Shown here in pieces: positions 43,994 to 52,563 of a stretch of 64,000 bases of DNA. A program made the position numbers and the translations under genes. Origin of the DNA: a virus; IMG/VR virus record IMGVR_UViG_3300017917_001151, positions 18,852 to 82,851 of that record; one strand, written 5' to 3'. Under the pieces are notes generated by a model. It was not told where the DNA came from, searched no databases, and saw only the letters and a program-made list of their open reading frames with translations. Within the stretch, counting starts at the first letter, position 1. The number at the start of each line of letters is the position of its first letter.

Positions 43994-44637
43994 ACAATCA
44001 ATTTGTTGTATCGGATGTTTTCATCAGGTCCGCAGCTCAAAGAAATAACATTATAATTATAATCTTTAGTTTGTTCTAAGACTTCATCTTTAGTATAAGA
44101 TGCCATAAATGATCGTTTTGTATCTGTAATATACTTTTCATCGAACATTGGCATCATTAGATTAAACAGATTATCTAAAGAAGAAATTTCATCGGGTCTT
44201 TCTAAGTCTACTACAAATACATTATCGCTGAGATTCTTAACAGTTTTCCAAAGGTTTTCGGTGTCGTTAATATGATGTAAAACTCTATTAATTAAAACAC
44301 CGTCGTAGTTCCCTGTTGCAGATAACAGATCACCTTTTATAATTTTTATTCTATCCGACAGGTTGTTATTTTTAATATTCTCCTCGGCTAGAGAAATCAT
44401 AATATCTGACATTTCATAGCAATCAAATGTAAGGTCGGGAAATTCTAAACACAATGCGATTACAAAATTACATGGGCCGGAGCCAAGGTCTGCAATTTTA
44501 CCAGCTGTCACATTAAAATAATTTTTATATAAGGTTATGTAGTCGACTAGATCGTATGAATTTATAAGAGATTGATTATAAAAGTTGCAACCTTCAATGT
44601 CGGTCATTAAATCATAATCTTCTGGAATGCGTTTCAT
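43978..44637 (-). CDS. Class I SAM-dependent methyltransferase
   Basis: Protein of 219 residues. ADLGSGPCNFVIAL (about residues 48-61) is motif I, FDCYEMSD motif II, and IIKGDLLS with GVLINRVLHHIND cover motifs III and IV. Normal size for a small-molecule methyltransferase. Overlaps the Tes-like radical SAM gene by four bases, so a methyl transfer may follow or precede the radical step. Confidence 0.88.
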   Translation of the reverse strand: MKRIPEDYDLMTDIEGCNFYNQSLINSYDLVDYITLYKNYFNVTAGKIADLGSGPCNFVIALCLEFPDLTFDCYEMSDIMISLAEENIKNNNLSDRIKIIKGDLLSATGNYDGVLINRVLHHINDTENLWKTVKNLSDNVFVVDLERPDEISSLDNLFNLMMPMFDEKYITDTKRSFMASYTKDEVLEQTKDYNYNVISLSCGPDENIRYNKLIVHHIK

Positions 44638-45683
44638 CTATATTTCTCCGGTAATGTATCGAATAAAAATTGCTGTTCATTAAACGATCTATCTCTTAAT
44701 ATAACCTGATGTAGTAAAGGACTCATTGGCTTTCCTGGAATCATATCAGCATAGGATTCAGAAAATGTTTCGTTAAAATCTATGGTCTTAACGTCGACCC
44801 ATTTGATTAGTCTATGAACTAAGCCGTTGATCCTTACTAAGAAGTGTGTTCGATTACCCTCTATAGGATCAACGTCCCACGTCCATCCTTTTATTTTACA
44901 GAGTTTCTCTGCTTCTTTTACTAGATCTGATAGGTATAACTCCGGACCGTGGTCTTCGGGAGTCCTTCCTATATCTACTCCGACCTGTATCCTTGCATTG
45001 TCACATATACCTTTTCGATTCCATTCTTGTATTTCTTCTAAAACAAAATCAAGTTGTTTAAGATCTCCGAGGGTGTATGTAAAATTTTTTATTTGCAGAC
45101 CTAATTCAACACAATTTTTAATACCTTGTTCTTGTTTGCTTCGAATAACACCGCCGTTATATTCGGGATGGTTAAGGCCTATGGTCCATTTAAGATTTTT
45201 AATGCCCTGGAACTGCTTTGCATAATCATACTTTCCTAGATTAATTCCGTTAGTTACGATCATTATCATTCTAGGCTTTCCTGGCAAAGATTGAATAGCA
45301 AGTACGATTTCTGCGAGGTCTTTTCTAGTAGTAGGTTCTGCCCCAACCAATGACACCGGCCAGCCGTTATCGGGCCACGACTTAACCTGTGATAAAATTA
45401 AATCTATTGCCGGATCTTTACTTTGATTGTCGGGCATTTGATAACAATGAGGACAGTCTAGATTACATCGATTGGTGATGTCTAGCCAATAAGATCCAGG
45501 TTTTCTCTTTTCATAGATTTGAGATTTGTAAAATTCCGAATCTACCTCTACGAGACATTCGTGGTATCCGTGTACCTTACAAGTTTTTCCTAACCAAATC
45601 GATCCTTCTTTCTCAAATTTAGTTGCAGGAACATGTCGGTAGCAATGTTCGCACATTGATAAGGTGTTGTCTAGAATAATCAT
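44634..45683 (-). CDS. Radical SAM protein with N-terminal zinc-ribbon (Tes/MJ0619-like)
   Basis: Protein of 349 residues. N-terminal C11, C14, C35 (MCEHCYRHVPATKF, KTCKVHG), triad C73-C77-C80 (CNLDCPHC) and VGAEPTTRK. Very close to the 38934 product through the whole length (SLPGKPR, GLNHPEYNGG, VGVDIGRTPE), so a fairly recent duplicate. GTTAAATA is nine bases before the ATG. Confidence 0.88.
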   Translation of the reverse strand: MIILDNTLSMCEHCYRHVPATKFEKEGSIWLGKTCKVHGYHECLVEVDSEFYKSQIYEKRKPGSYWLDITNRCNLDCPHCYQMPDNQSKDPAIDLILSQVKSWPDNGWPVSLVGAEPTTRKDLAEIVLAIQSLPGKPRMIMIVTNGINLGKYDYAKQFQGIKNLKWTIGLNHPEYNGGVIRSKQEQGIKNCVELGLQIKNFTYTLGDLKQLDFVLEEIQEWNRKGICDNARIQVGVDIGRTPEDHGPELYLSDLVKEAEKLCKIKGWTWDVDPIEGNRTHFLVRINGLVHRLIKWVDVKTIDFNETFSESYADMIPGKPMSPLLHQVILRDRSFNEQQFLFDTLPEKYR

Positions 45684-45691
45684 TATGTGTG

Positions 45692-45699
45692 TATTTAAC
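45692..45699 (-). promoter_or_regulatory. Late promoter GTTAAATA
   Basis: Octamer nine bases before the ATG at 45683; adjoins the plus-strand TATAAATA at 45700 with no gap. Confidence 0.55.
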
Positions 45700-45707
45700 T
45701 ATAAATA
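45700..45707 (+). promoter_or_regulatory. Late promoter TATAAATA
   Basis: Perfect consensus 16 bases before the ATG at 45724; heads the plus-strand operon 45724-50109. Confidence 0.6.
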
Positions 45708-45723
45708 GTTTGAGTTCAAAATT

Positions 45724-46314
45724 ATGGAGACCAAGTTGACTGATTATTATGATTACATCTATACAAAAGAATTAAGCATAGATCTCGTTTCTATTAAAAA
45801 TAGTTGTATGGAGATGCATAATATCATAATGGAAAATTTTTCCCATATGCCCGGAGGATATCCTCAAAAAGATCTTTCTTCGACTCATGTATTCAATCAA
45901 TATAATTTGCTAATGTATCCATTGGATCAATTTCATGAGTTGTATTTTGAAATACAAAAAATGTACAAAGAGATTGATAGATCGGATAATCAAATGTACA
46001 TTCAATGTTGGTTAAACTTTTATAATAAAGGGCAATATATAGATTGGCACGGTCACTGGGGTTCGGGGTCCGGAGCATATCATGGATTCTATTGTGTTGA
46101 CGTAGAACCTGACAGTTTTACAAGTTACAAATTCTATGACAAGGCTGTTGATGTGCATAGCAAAAATGGTCTATTGGTCATAGGCAAGACTGATGGTGAT
46201 CAACATAGATCGTCAGAGTGGCAACAAGACTATCCTCGAATAACAATAGCCTATGACATAGTACCAAAACATTATGTACCTTTACAAATGTTAAATCACT
46301 GGATGCCGATATGA
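45724..46314 (+). CDS. 2OG-Fe(II) oxygenase-like protein with HxH motif
   Basis: Protein of 196 residues. WLNFYNKGQYIDWHGHWGSGSGAYHGFYCV matches the phage PF13759-like pattern in which HxH replaces HxD; the distal site is DGDQHRSSEW with Arg at PRITIAY. The missing carboxylate ligand could leave an open iron position. A related protein with HDHWH is at 60856. Four-base overlap with the next gene. Confidence 0.72.
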   Translation: METKLTDYYDYIYTKELSIDLVSIKNSCMEMHNIIMENFSHMPGGYPQKDLSSTHVFNQYNLLMYPLDQFHELYFEIQKMYKEIDRSDNQMYIQCWLNFYNKGQYIDWHGHWGSGSGAYHGFYCVDVEPDSFTSYKFYDKAVDVHSKNGLLVIGKTDGDQHRSSEWQQDYPRITIAYDIVPKHYVPLQMLNHWMPI

Positions 46315-46862
46315 ACCAATATCACTATTATTTGAATCTACCTGTTGAATTTAGACCTAATCCGGTCGATATGTCATCAACACATCATGCTTTATATCCT
46401 TTAGATAGATTAGAAAAAGAATTTGCTGAGTGGTTTTGGCAATTTGATATAGCAGTAGGACACGGAGAACAGTTTTTGTTAGCTCCGGGTCGTCAGGATT
46501 TTCATATCATACACACAGATGATTTTGGTACTGATCCCATAGTTAAACTAAACTATGTATACTGCGATACTCCGCATTATATGAATTGGTATAAATTAAA
46601 ACCTGGAGTTGAGTTAACACAAGCCTATTCTCCTGCAGGAACTCCGTACGGCACATGTACTCCGGAAGAATGTGATAAGGTATATTCGATACAATGCGGA
46701 CAACCTAGTTTGGTTAACGTTATGGAATTGCATGATGTTAGCAAAGTTTCTTCTCCCAGAACCTGCTATTCGTTAGTATTAATACATCGTAGATTGCCTC
46801 CTAACAGATTGTCGTGGAAAGAAGCTGTTGAAATATTCAAAGATTATATAGTTGAAGTATGA
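46311..46862 (+). CDS. 2OG-Fe(II) oxygenase-like protein
   Basis: Protein of 183 residues. H-T-D in FHIIHTDDFG and a distal H in NVMELHDVSKV followed by SPRTCYSLVLIHR (Arg) suggest an oxygenase site. Otherwise divergent from the rest. Overlaps both neighbours by four bases, so it is translated in series with the HxH oxygenase and the kinase-like protein. Confidence 0.65.
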   Translation: MNQYHYYLNLPVEFRPNPVDMSSTHHALYPLDRLEKEFAEWFWQFDIAVGHGEQFLLAPGRQDFHIIHTDDFGTDPIVKLNYVYCDTPHYMNWYKLKPGVELTQAYSPAGTPYGTCTPEECDKVYSIQCGQPSLVNVMELHDVSKVSSPRTCYSLVLIHRRLPPNRLSWKEAVEIFKDYIVEV

Positions 46863-47542
46863 AATACGAATACTATTATAATAATGTTCCAGGACAAGGA
46901 TTATCTAGAAATAATTTAATCTATACGAGCCTAGTCAGCGAAGATAAAAAAGTTTTTGTTCAATGGTATTACAATGATGGAGTATATCATGCTGGCCAAA
47001 ACGAAGTTGTCGATCCAGAAAAAATGGAAGAAAAATGGCAGCGTGAAATTAAGTATCTTAAACTAATGAAAGGTGCCTATCCAGAATTAGTTCCTAACAT
47101 CTTAGATATCGATTATAGTCATAAAAAAATATACTTAGAAATAGACGGATTAGATTTTTGGAATAGAGCAAACTGCACAACAGAAAATTATGATTCAGTT
47201 TTACCCAATTGGCGAGAACAGATGTTAAACATAGTAAAAGCACACAAGAGTTTAGGACTTCACAAATACAGTATGCATCCTAGTAGCTACTTTGTAGTGA
47301 ATGGCGAATTAAAAAGCATCAATTATTTTTTTACATATCATAAATCAGAACCTATTATCAGTATTAAAGAAGTGGAAAGTCATATACACTCTAACCGCCA
47401 AACGGAAATGCGTAAACATCTAGAAACACTAGGAATAGAATGGAGTAAGCCGCAGCCCTGGAGCACCATGGATAAACTATGTTGGGAAAGTTTTAGAACC
47501 AACTACCCTTCAGACTTCATAAATATGGTAGGGGCCATTTAA
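46859..47542 (+). CDS. Kinase-fold-like protein, copy 2
   Basis: Protein of 227 residues. KWQREIKYLKLMKGAYPELVPNILDIDYSHKKIYLEIDG and HKYSMHPSSYFVVNGELKSINYFF line up with the 29053 product (FEREVKYINIFKD, LALYPHCFFINKNGIIKTIDFY). The HRD and DFG residues are changed (SMHPS, INYF), so phosphotransfer is doubtful. Always beside small oxygenases, so a shared carrier or adaptor role is conceivable. Confidence 0.42.
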   Translation: MKYEYYYNNVPGQGLSRNNLIYTSLVSEDKKVFVQWYYNDGVYHAGQNEVVDPEKMEEKWQREIKYLKLMKGAYPELVPNILDIDYSHKKIYLEIDGLDFWNRANCTTENYDSVLPNWREQMLNIVKAHKSLGLHKYSMHPSSYFVVNGELKSINYFFTYHKSEPIISIKEVESHIHSNRQTEMRKHLETLGIEWSKPQPWSTMDKLCWESFRTNYPSDFINMVGAI

Positions 47543-47543
47543 A

Positions 47544-48122
47544 ATGTTTAAAGAAACTATCTATCTCAATGACGAATTGTTTAAAAATGTAAGGCTTAAT
47601 ATCCTTGATAATCCAGTAGCGAATTTAGAAGTTCCAGAAACATGGGATAACGTTACTGAATTTGGGGTATGGTGGGTTAAAGCAGGAATGCCTATTCGAT
47701 TCCCTAACGGAGCTGAGGTTTATAGAACAGACGATGCTACAGCAGTTGCACTATTTCGTCAGGGTAGATTTCAAATAGAGTTATATCTTATCCATCCTCA
47801 CCCTCAATTACAAGATCACGAACATCCGGGAGTAGAGGTTATTAAAGTTCGCATGGGCAATAATAACGAAACTGTAGGATTTACAGATGCATTAACTGAC
47901 GGAAGAGCGCACGGTGCTGGCGTAAGGTTAGAAGCAGAAACTATCGGGTTCCCATTGATTGCTATACAGCATTGGAAAACTAGAGATCCGATTACTATCT
48001 CTGCTATGTGGAAAGGGAAAACTGTTGGCCCTATGCAGGAAAAATTAATCAGACGTTTCCACCCAGATGCATATGTTATTGACGGATACGCGGACATTAC
48101 ACGAAAGATGACTGATGTATAA
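47544..48122 (+). CDS. Cupin-like protein
   Basis: Protein of 192 residues. FQIELYLIHPHPQLQDHEHPGVEVIKV contains the HxH and downstream Glu of a cupin metal site, and a second conserved part is IAIQHWKTRDPITISAMWKG. Cupins include isomerases, dioxygenases and epimerases. Preceded by CATAAATA at 47518 and AGGGGCC in the leader, and followed by an eight-base overlap with the next gene. Confidence 0.65.
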   Translation: MFKETIYLNDELFKNVRLNILDNPVANLEVPETWDNVTEFGVWWVKAGMPIRFPNGAEVYRTDDATAVALFRQGRFQIELYLIHPHPQLQDHEHPGVEVIKVRMGNNNETVGFTDALTDGRAHGAGVRLEAETIGFPLIAIQHWKTRDPITISAMWKGKTVGPMQEKLIRRFHPDAYVIDGYADITRKMTDV

Positions 48123-48669
48123 AATGGTTAGATGGTCTAAAGATTTAGACCTTACAGAATTTTATAAAGATGCAGAACGCAGAGGGTTTGTAAATAACGC
48201 TAGTCAAAAAATGCTAGTAGACAGTCTAGCAAAAGAACGTGAATGGTGCGTATGGATTCTCTATTATAATGATGTAGCTGTGGGCAGTGTAGGAGCACAT
48301 TCATTTCCCGAGATGGGAGAGAATGCATATCGGATAGCTGTTCGTACCTGCATATTCACAGACAAACTACCATTAACTACATTACGTACACGTAACCAAA
48401 TAGTCACTCATCAACACGCCACAAGTCAATTCTTAATTCCTGCCTGTATTGACTGGGCACCAGCGAACTCATCACTATATATTACAAGTAATGAAAGCGA
48501 TACAGGTACCCAAAAATTGGTACACAGAATATTTGGACCAGCAATGGAAGAAACTGGCCAAATGAAACGCATTAAAGAAATTTTTTATCGAGGAACAGAG
48601 CAGACAGTTTGGCAGTTGTTTCCTGAAAAATTTTACGAAGAATTAAACAAATACAAAAGGTGGATTTAA
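48115..48669 (+). CDS. Phage protein of unknown function, GNAT-like pattern
   Basis: Protein of 184 residues (or 181 from the ATG at 48124). CVWILYYNDVAVGSVGAHSFPEMGENAYRIAVRTCIF is the beta-strand order of a GNAT acetyltransferase core, but the acetyl-CoA P-loop is not clear. The rest is helical and Trp-rich. No firm family. Part of the 45724-50109 operon. Confidence 0.5.
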   Translation: MYKMVRWSKDLDLTEFYKDAERRGFVNNASQKMLVDSLAKEREWCVWILYYNDVAVGSVGAHSFPEMGENAYRIAVRTCIFTDKLPLTTLRTRNQIVTHQHATSQFLIPACIDWAPANSSLYITSNESDTGTQKLVHRIFGPAMEETGQMKRIKEIFYRGTEQTVWQLFPEKFYEELNKYKRWI

Positions 48670-50109
48670 ATGAAATATCATAGTGGTGGGCAGCACAACA
48701 TTGCATGGTGCGTACTAGATGTATTAGACAAATGCGACAATCTAGTAGCCAAAGACATTTCTATCAACACTATTGATTTCTTAATTCGCGGATTAATGGT
48801 CAACGAGTATGATGTATTTGTGGGAAAGGATGAACAAGAATTATTGTTAGAAGCTGTAAAAGAAAACAAATATTCTCATGCTGTTATTATATCCACCGGA
48901 ACCTATTTAAGAACCAGTGAAAAATTATTTAAAGAAGTAGAAAATATTTGTCAGCAGGATTTTTTTATTGCAGGTCATGTTCTTAATAGAGGAGATTTTT
49001 ATTTAGAATTACACAAACAATTCTATATAATGAATTTAAAAGATTACCAAGAATTAGGATGTCCCGATATAGAGGAAGGTGCATGGTTTGTTGACGATCC
49101 CCACGAAGAATTTGAACCGAATATTACAGAATTTTCCGACGGCGGCGACGAAGTTATTGAATCAATGTCTATAGGCACAAATAAAAAAGTCTACACATCT
49201 AAATTGCACGGATGGAATATACTTAAACTAGCACTCGAAAACAATAAAAAGACCATAGATGTTGGACAAAGAATTCGTGTAGCAAAACATTATCTATATC
49301 ACGAATACGAGCATGTTTTTATTAACCAATATCCTAAGATCTTTCATCTACAATTATTTGCACACAACGTTGTAGCACCGTGGAACTCTGATCGTGTTTA
49401 TAAAACCCTTCCCTTTGATGGCCCAGTGGAACAATATATTACTCTAGGCACAGGCTTGAACTGGATTAGAAATTTAACGATGATCGGGTATACTGACGAT
49501 ACACGAGTAGTATTCACGGACATAAATCATAACTGTCTTAGATTTATGAAAGAATTAGTTACTACATGGGACGGTGTAGATTACGATCAGTTTTATCATT
49601 CTTTTGAACAATTTTTCCCTAACGGTGTTCCGGACTTTGTTTTTAAAACATTAACTGCTAAAGAAGAGTTTGAAGAATTTAAAAAGTTTTTTGATGACTG
49701 GCCGTCTACTTGGAATAAGGTTAAGAAATTAAATTTTGATTATAAACTAATTGACTACATGGCCGACTACGATCTAACATGGATAGATCCGAATAAGAAG
49801 ACCCTAATGAATTTTAGTGATCTGTTTAATCATTCGCCGTTGATTCCTTTCCAAAGTGTAAAATTTAGAATAGGTGCTGAAAACAGATTAATCAATAATC
49901 TTAATAATATCAATCCCGATATTGTTGCTATATTCACAACTAGATCTGCAACAGGATATAAGTCGTACGACGATACATGGAATGATGATTCTATTGCCTT
50001 TGTCGGAAAAATCAAAGATTTTAAATTGACAAATATCGGTGATTTAAAACCCTTACCGTGGCACGAACACGATTGGAAACCTTTTGGAAGAAGACCATTA
50101 GGTCTTTAA
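48670..50109 (+). CDS. Two-domain protein of unknown function, 479 aa
   Basis: Residues 1-150 have a glycosyltransferase-like or Rossmann pattern (YSHAVIISTGTYLR...DFFIAGHVLNRG). Residues 240-330 include YITLGTGLNWIRNL and RVVFTDINHNCLRFMKEL, resembling a methyltransferase SAM site. The C-terminal 100 residues are unique. No catalytic motif is certain. It is the largest non-radical-SAM protein of the island and ends its operon. Convergent with the oxygenase at 50106. Confidence 0.55.
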   Translation: MKYHSGGQHNIAWCVLDVLDKCDNLVAKDISINTIDFLIRGLMVNEYDVFVGKDEQELLLEAVKENKYSHAVIISTGTYLRTSEKLFKEVENICQQDFFIAGHVLNRGDFYLELHKQFYIMNLKDYQELGCPDIEEGAWFVDDPHEEFEPNITEFSDGGDEVIESMSIGTNKKVYTSKLHGWNILKLALENNKKTIDVGQRIRVAKHYLYHEYEHVFINQYPKIFHLQLFAHNVVAPWNSDRVYKTLPFDGPVEQYITLGTGLNWIRNLTMIGYTDDTRVVFTDINHNCLRFMKELVTTWDGVDYDQFYHSFEQFFPNGVPDFVFKTLTAKEEFEEFKKFFDDWPSTWNKVKKLNFDYKLIDYMADYDLTWIDPNKKTLMNFSDLFNHSPLIPFQSVKFRIGAENRLINNLNNINPDIVAIFTTRSATGYKSYDDTWNDDSIAFVGKIKDFKLTNIGDLKPLPWHEHDWKPFGRRPLGL

Positions 50110-50750
50110 GGTAGATAATCGATAGTTACAAATTCGCCCTCGACTCCTTGACGTTCTGCTGCATCGAGCATTAGTTTTTTCCATTCGGGAAGCGAATCGT
50201 GTCTAGACATAATAACAAAATATCTATCTTCATCGCTGTTATTCCATAATCCGTGATAATAATGAATGTTCATAGCATAGGCATGTCCGGGCTCCATCTT
50301 TAAATCTGGACTGCCATCCTGCCACTTCCACACAAATCCTTCGGGACTATTTAGAACAAAAGAAATATTATCTATTAGGGGACCTTTGCTGTCGCTATGA
50401 TAGTTAATATGGCCGCCTGCTTCTAGTAACATGAATCGAATTCGTCCATACTTATTGCAGGGAAAATGATTTAAAAAATAATTTTTAGTAACTGGTGCGA
50501 GGTCAGATGCTTCAGTCCAGTGCATTAGTCTACTGGCTTCTTGAGGATCGGTAATTCCGTATTGTTTCCATGCTCCGGTCTTATGCTCATCAAGGCCGTG
50601 TAATACTAAACCATGCCATCCTTTACTTTCTGTATCTCTGTGCTGCGAAAATCTGTATCTAAGAGAACGTGCTTCTTCGAGCATTTCTTCGTAGGGAAAT
50701 TCGATGTTTAAATCTAAGTACTTGGCCTTTGATGCAAAATATTCTCTCAT
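50106..50750 (-). CDS. 2OG-Fe(II) oxygenase, Asp/Asn-hydroxylase-like
   Basis: Protein of 214 residues. H-S-D in INYHSDSKGPL, N in NISFVLNSP, and distal H in NIHYYHGLWNNSDEDRYFVIM with a following Arg. This is the aspartyl/asparaginyl beta-hydroxylase wording and the fit is good. The gene follows the acetyltransferase by one base, so these two form a minus-strand pair from the promoter at 51516. Confidence 0.83.
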   Translation of the reverse strand: MREYFASKAKYLDLNIEFPYEEMLEEARSLRYRFSQHRDTESKGWHGLVLHGLDEHKTGAWKQYGITDPQEASRLMHWTEASDLAPVTKNYFLNHFPCNKYGRIRFMLLEAGGHINYHSDSKGPLIDNISFVLNSPEGFVWKWQDGSPDLKMEPGHAYAMNIHYYHGLWNNSDEDRYFVIMSRHDSLPEWKKLMLDAAERQGVEGEFVTIDYLP

Positions 50751-50751
50751 A

Positions 50752-51510
50752 TTAATCCTTTAATGTTAGGGTTTCGATATCGTCCCAAATATCACCTTCT
50801 AACTCTTTAAATGCTGAAATAAAATTAAACACATTATCAACAGGCAATGTTTTTAAAATTTCTAATTTAACATTCCACCATCGTGTGGCTAACAATTCTT
50901 CTTTTATTTTATCAGGAAACCTATCTCTAATCTTTTTAGAAGTTACGCCACCTACTATTGTGTAAGGTTCTACATCTTTGGTAACAACAGCATTGGCAGC
51001 AACTACAGCCCCGTCGCCTATTTTTATGCCAGGCATAACAATAATACCATCGCCGAGATAAACATCGTTTCCAATAACAACAGGTTCGCTATTCATAGCT
51101 CTACTGCTAGTCCTATTTCTAGGAATATCTAAAATTTCAAGCTCGTAATCAGAATAATTTGATTCCCTGGCCATGATGGTATCTGGATTAATACTTACTC
51201 CGGAAAAGTTATGCATGCCTGCAGCGATAGTACAGCGATATCCTATACCGCTATGCCTACCCATAAAGACATTTGATCGCATATAACCACCACTTCGAAT
51301 GCTAGAATATGCACCGATAAAAATTCTATTTGGAGCATCTTGAAAACTCGGACTCCAATTCATAGAACCTTTTTCGAATAATGTTCCTTTTAGATGAGCA
51401 ATATCCTGACGCCTAATTTTGTAATCGTCTAATTGGTTCTCTACCAAATCGATATCTGCAGATATGGTCCTATTTAAAAATTCTTGGAGTTTATCTTCTA
51501 TGTGCTTCAT
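50752..51510 (-). CDS. Left-handed beta-helix acetyltransferase, CatB/XAT type
   Basis: About 252 residues from the ATG at 51510 (KHIEDKLQEFLNR). Hexapeptide repeats run through VFMGRHSGIGYRCTIAAGMHNF, then VVIGNDVYLGDGIIVMPGIKIGDGAVVAANAVVTKDVEPYTIVGG. The H in AGMHNF matches the catalytic His of xenobiotic and sugar O-acetyltransferases. It uses acetyl-CoA to acetylate a sugar or amine. TATAAATA lies six bases from the ATG. Confidence 0.88.
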   Translation of the reverse strand: MKHIEDKLQEFLNRTISADIDLVENQLDDYKIRRQDIAHLKGTLFEKGSMNWSPSFQDAPNRIFIGAYSSIRSGGYMRSNVFMGRHSGIGYRCTIAAGMHNFSGVSINPDTIMARESNYSDYELEILDIPRNRTSSRAMNSEPVVIGNDVYLGDGIIVMPGIKIGDGAVVAANAVVTKDVEPYTIVGGVTSKKIRDRFPDKIKEELLATRWWNVKLEILKTLPVDNVFNFISAFKELEGDIWDDIETLTLKD

Positions 51511-51515
51511 GATGA

Positions 51516-51523
51516 TATTTATA
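51516..51523 (-). promoter_or_regulatory. Late promoter TATAAATA
   Basis: Perfect consensus ending six bases from the ATG at 51510 and used to choose that start. Confidence 0.6.
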
Positions 51524-51537
51524 GGGCAAACTGGATA

Positions 51538-51545
51538 CATAAATA
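51538..51545 (+). promoter_or_regulatory. Late promoter CATAAATA
   Basis: Octamer ending six bases from the plus-strand ATG at 51551; divergent partner of 51516. Confidence 0.6.
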
Positions 51546-51550
51546 GATTT

Positions 51551-52111
51551 ATGGATTTTACTGATATTAAAGCTGCGGCTGTAGATTTAGAAGTTAACGA
51601 TGATCAGTTAACCAACGAATTATTGTCAATACCAGACGACAAATGGAACACTGGTAAAGATCAATATTCTGGACACCTATGGAAAAATATTTTTTTAACA
51701 AAAAATAATAAAGAAGAATTTGATGATTTTAAATCTGCAAAGGCTATCCCTCATTCGGCATGGAAGTGGGACGATGATTTAAATATACCGTACATAAAAT
51801 CTCTAGTTGAGGCATTACCTGTTAAACATATTGGCATGGTTAGAGCATTTATTTTAGATGGACCTCTGGTAATGCATGTTGATAGTAACGAAACAACTCC
51901 AGAAGATATATCTTACAAATTGGGATTAACTATCGCTTCTAAGTTAGAGTCGCCTATGACAATGCCAGGTATAACTGTAGAAGAAAAATATGTGTTATTC
52001 AACGATAGTTTCCCTCACGGATTTCCAGACGGTCAAGGTCAGCAAATTAGTATACGTGTGTTTGGCGACTTTGACTACGACAAATTTAAAATTAAAAAAA
52101 TTTACAAATGA
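51551..52111 (+). CDS. 2OG-Fe(II) oxygenase-like protein
   Basis: About 186 residues from the ATG at 51551 (DFTDIKAAAVDLEVND). H-V-D in LVMHVDSNETTPED and a distal H in SFPHGFPDGQGQQISIRVFG with Arg. The region upstream in the same frame overlaps promoters and is excluded. Ends in an ATGA overlap with the next oxygenase. Confidence 0.72.
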   Translation: MDFTDIKAAAVDLEVNDDQLTNELLSIPDDKWNTGKDQYSGHLWKNIFLTKNNKEEFDDFKSAKAIPHSAWKWDDDLNIPYIKSLVEALPVKHIGMVRAFILDGPLVMHVDSNETTPEDISYKLGLTIASKLESPMTMPGITVEEKYVLFNDSFPHGFPDGQGQQISIRVFGDFDYDKFKIKKIYK

Positions 52112-52563
52112 ACGTAGAATACTTAGACCTTCCAAAAATTCCTGAAAATTTAATAGTTGACATATATCAAACTATTAGAAATACAGAACCTAATCTACGT
52201 CACTCTGTTCCTGAAGGAACAGATGCTGAAAAACACAATGCCTGGAATAGTATAAAGGCCAGCGAACAGTTAAAAGAGTTTACACGTTCTATTTTTAATT
52301 TTGAACACGATGTACATATATTTGTATTATCGGGAGATCTTCCAATACATAAAGACAATACTAGAGATGTTGCCTATAATTATGTTCTGGAAACAGGAGG
52401 TGCGAGTACAAACTTCCATAATGAAAATAAAGAATTGATAGAAGAGCATAATATAGAAACTTTTAAGTGGCACAAATTAAATGTAAAAGAATTTCACAGT
52501 GTGTCTATTCCCCAGCCTCCCAGAGTGTTGGTTAGTGTATCTGTGTTTTGGAAAAATCAATGA
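52108..52563 (+). CDS. Small 2OG-Fe(II) oxygenase-like protein
   Basis: Protein of 151 residues. H-K-D in LPIHKDNTRDVAYNYVLETGG and distal H in VKEFHSVSIPQPPRVLVSVSV with Arg seven residues on. One of the shortest intact members here. Its TGA overlaps the ATG of the Tes-like radical SAM gene. Confidence 0.7.
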   Translation: MNVEYLDLPKIPENLIVDIYQTIRNTEPNLRHSVPEGTDAEKHNAWNSIKASEQLKEFTRSIFNFEHDVHIFVLSGDLPIHKDNTRDVAYNYVLETGGASTNFHNENKELIEEHNIETFKWHKLNVKEFHSVSIPQPPRVLVSVSVFWKNQ

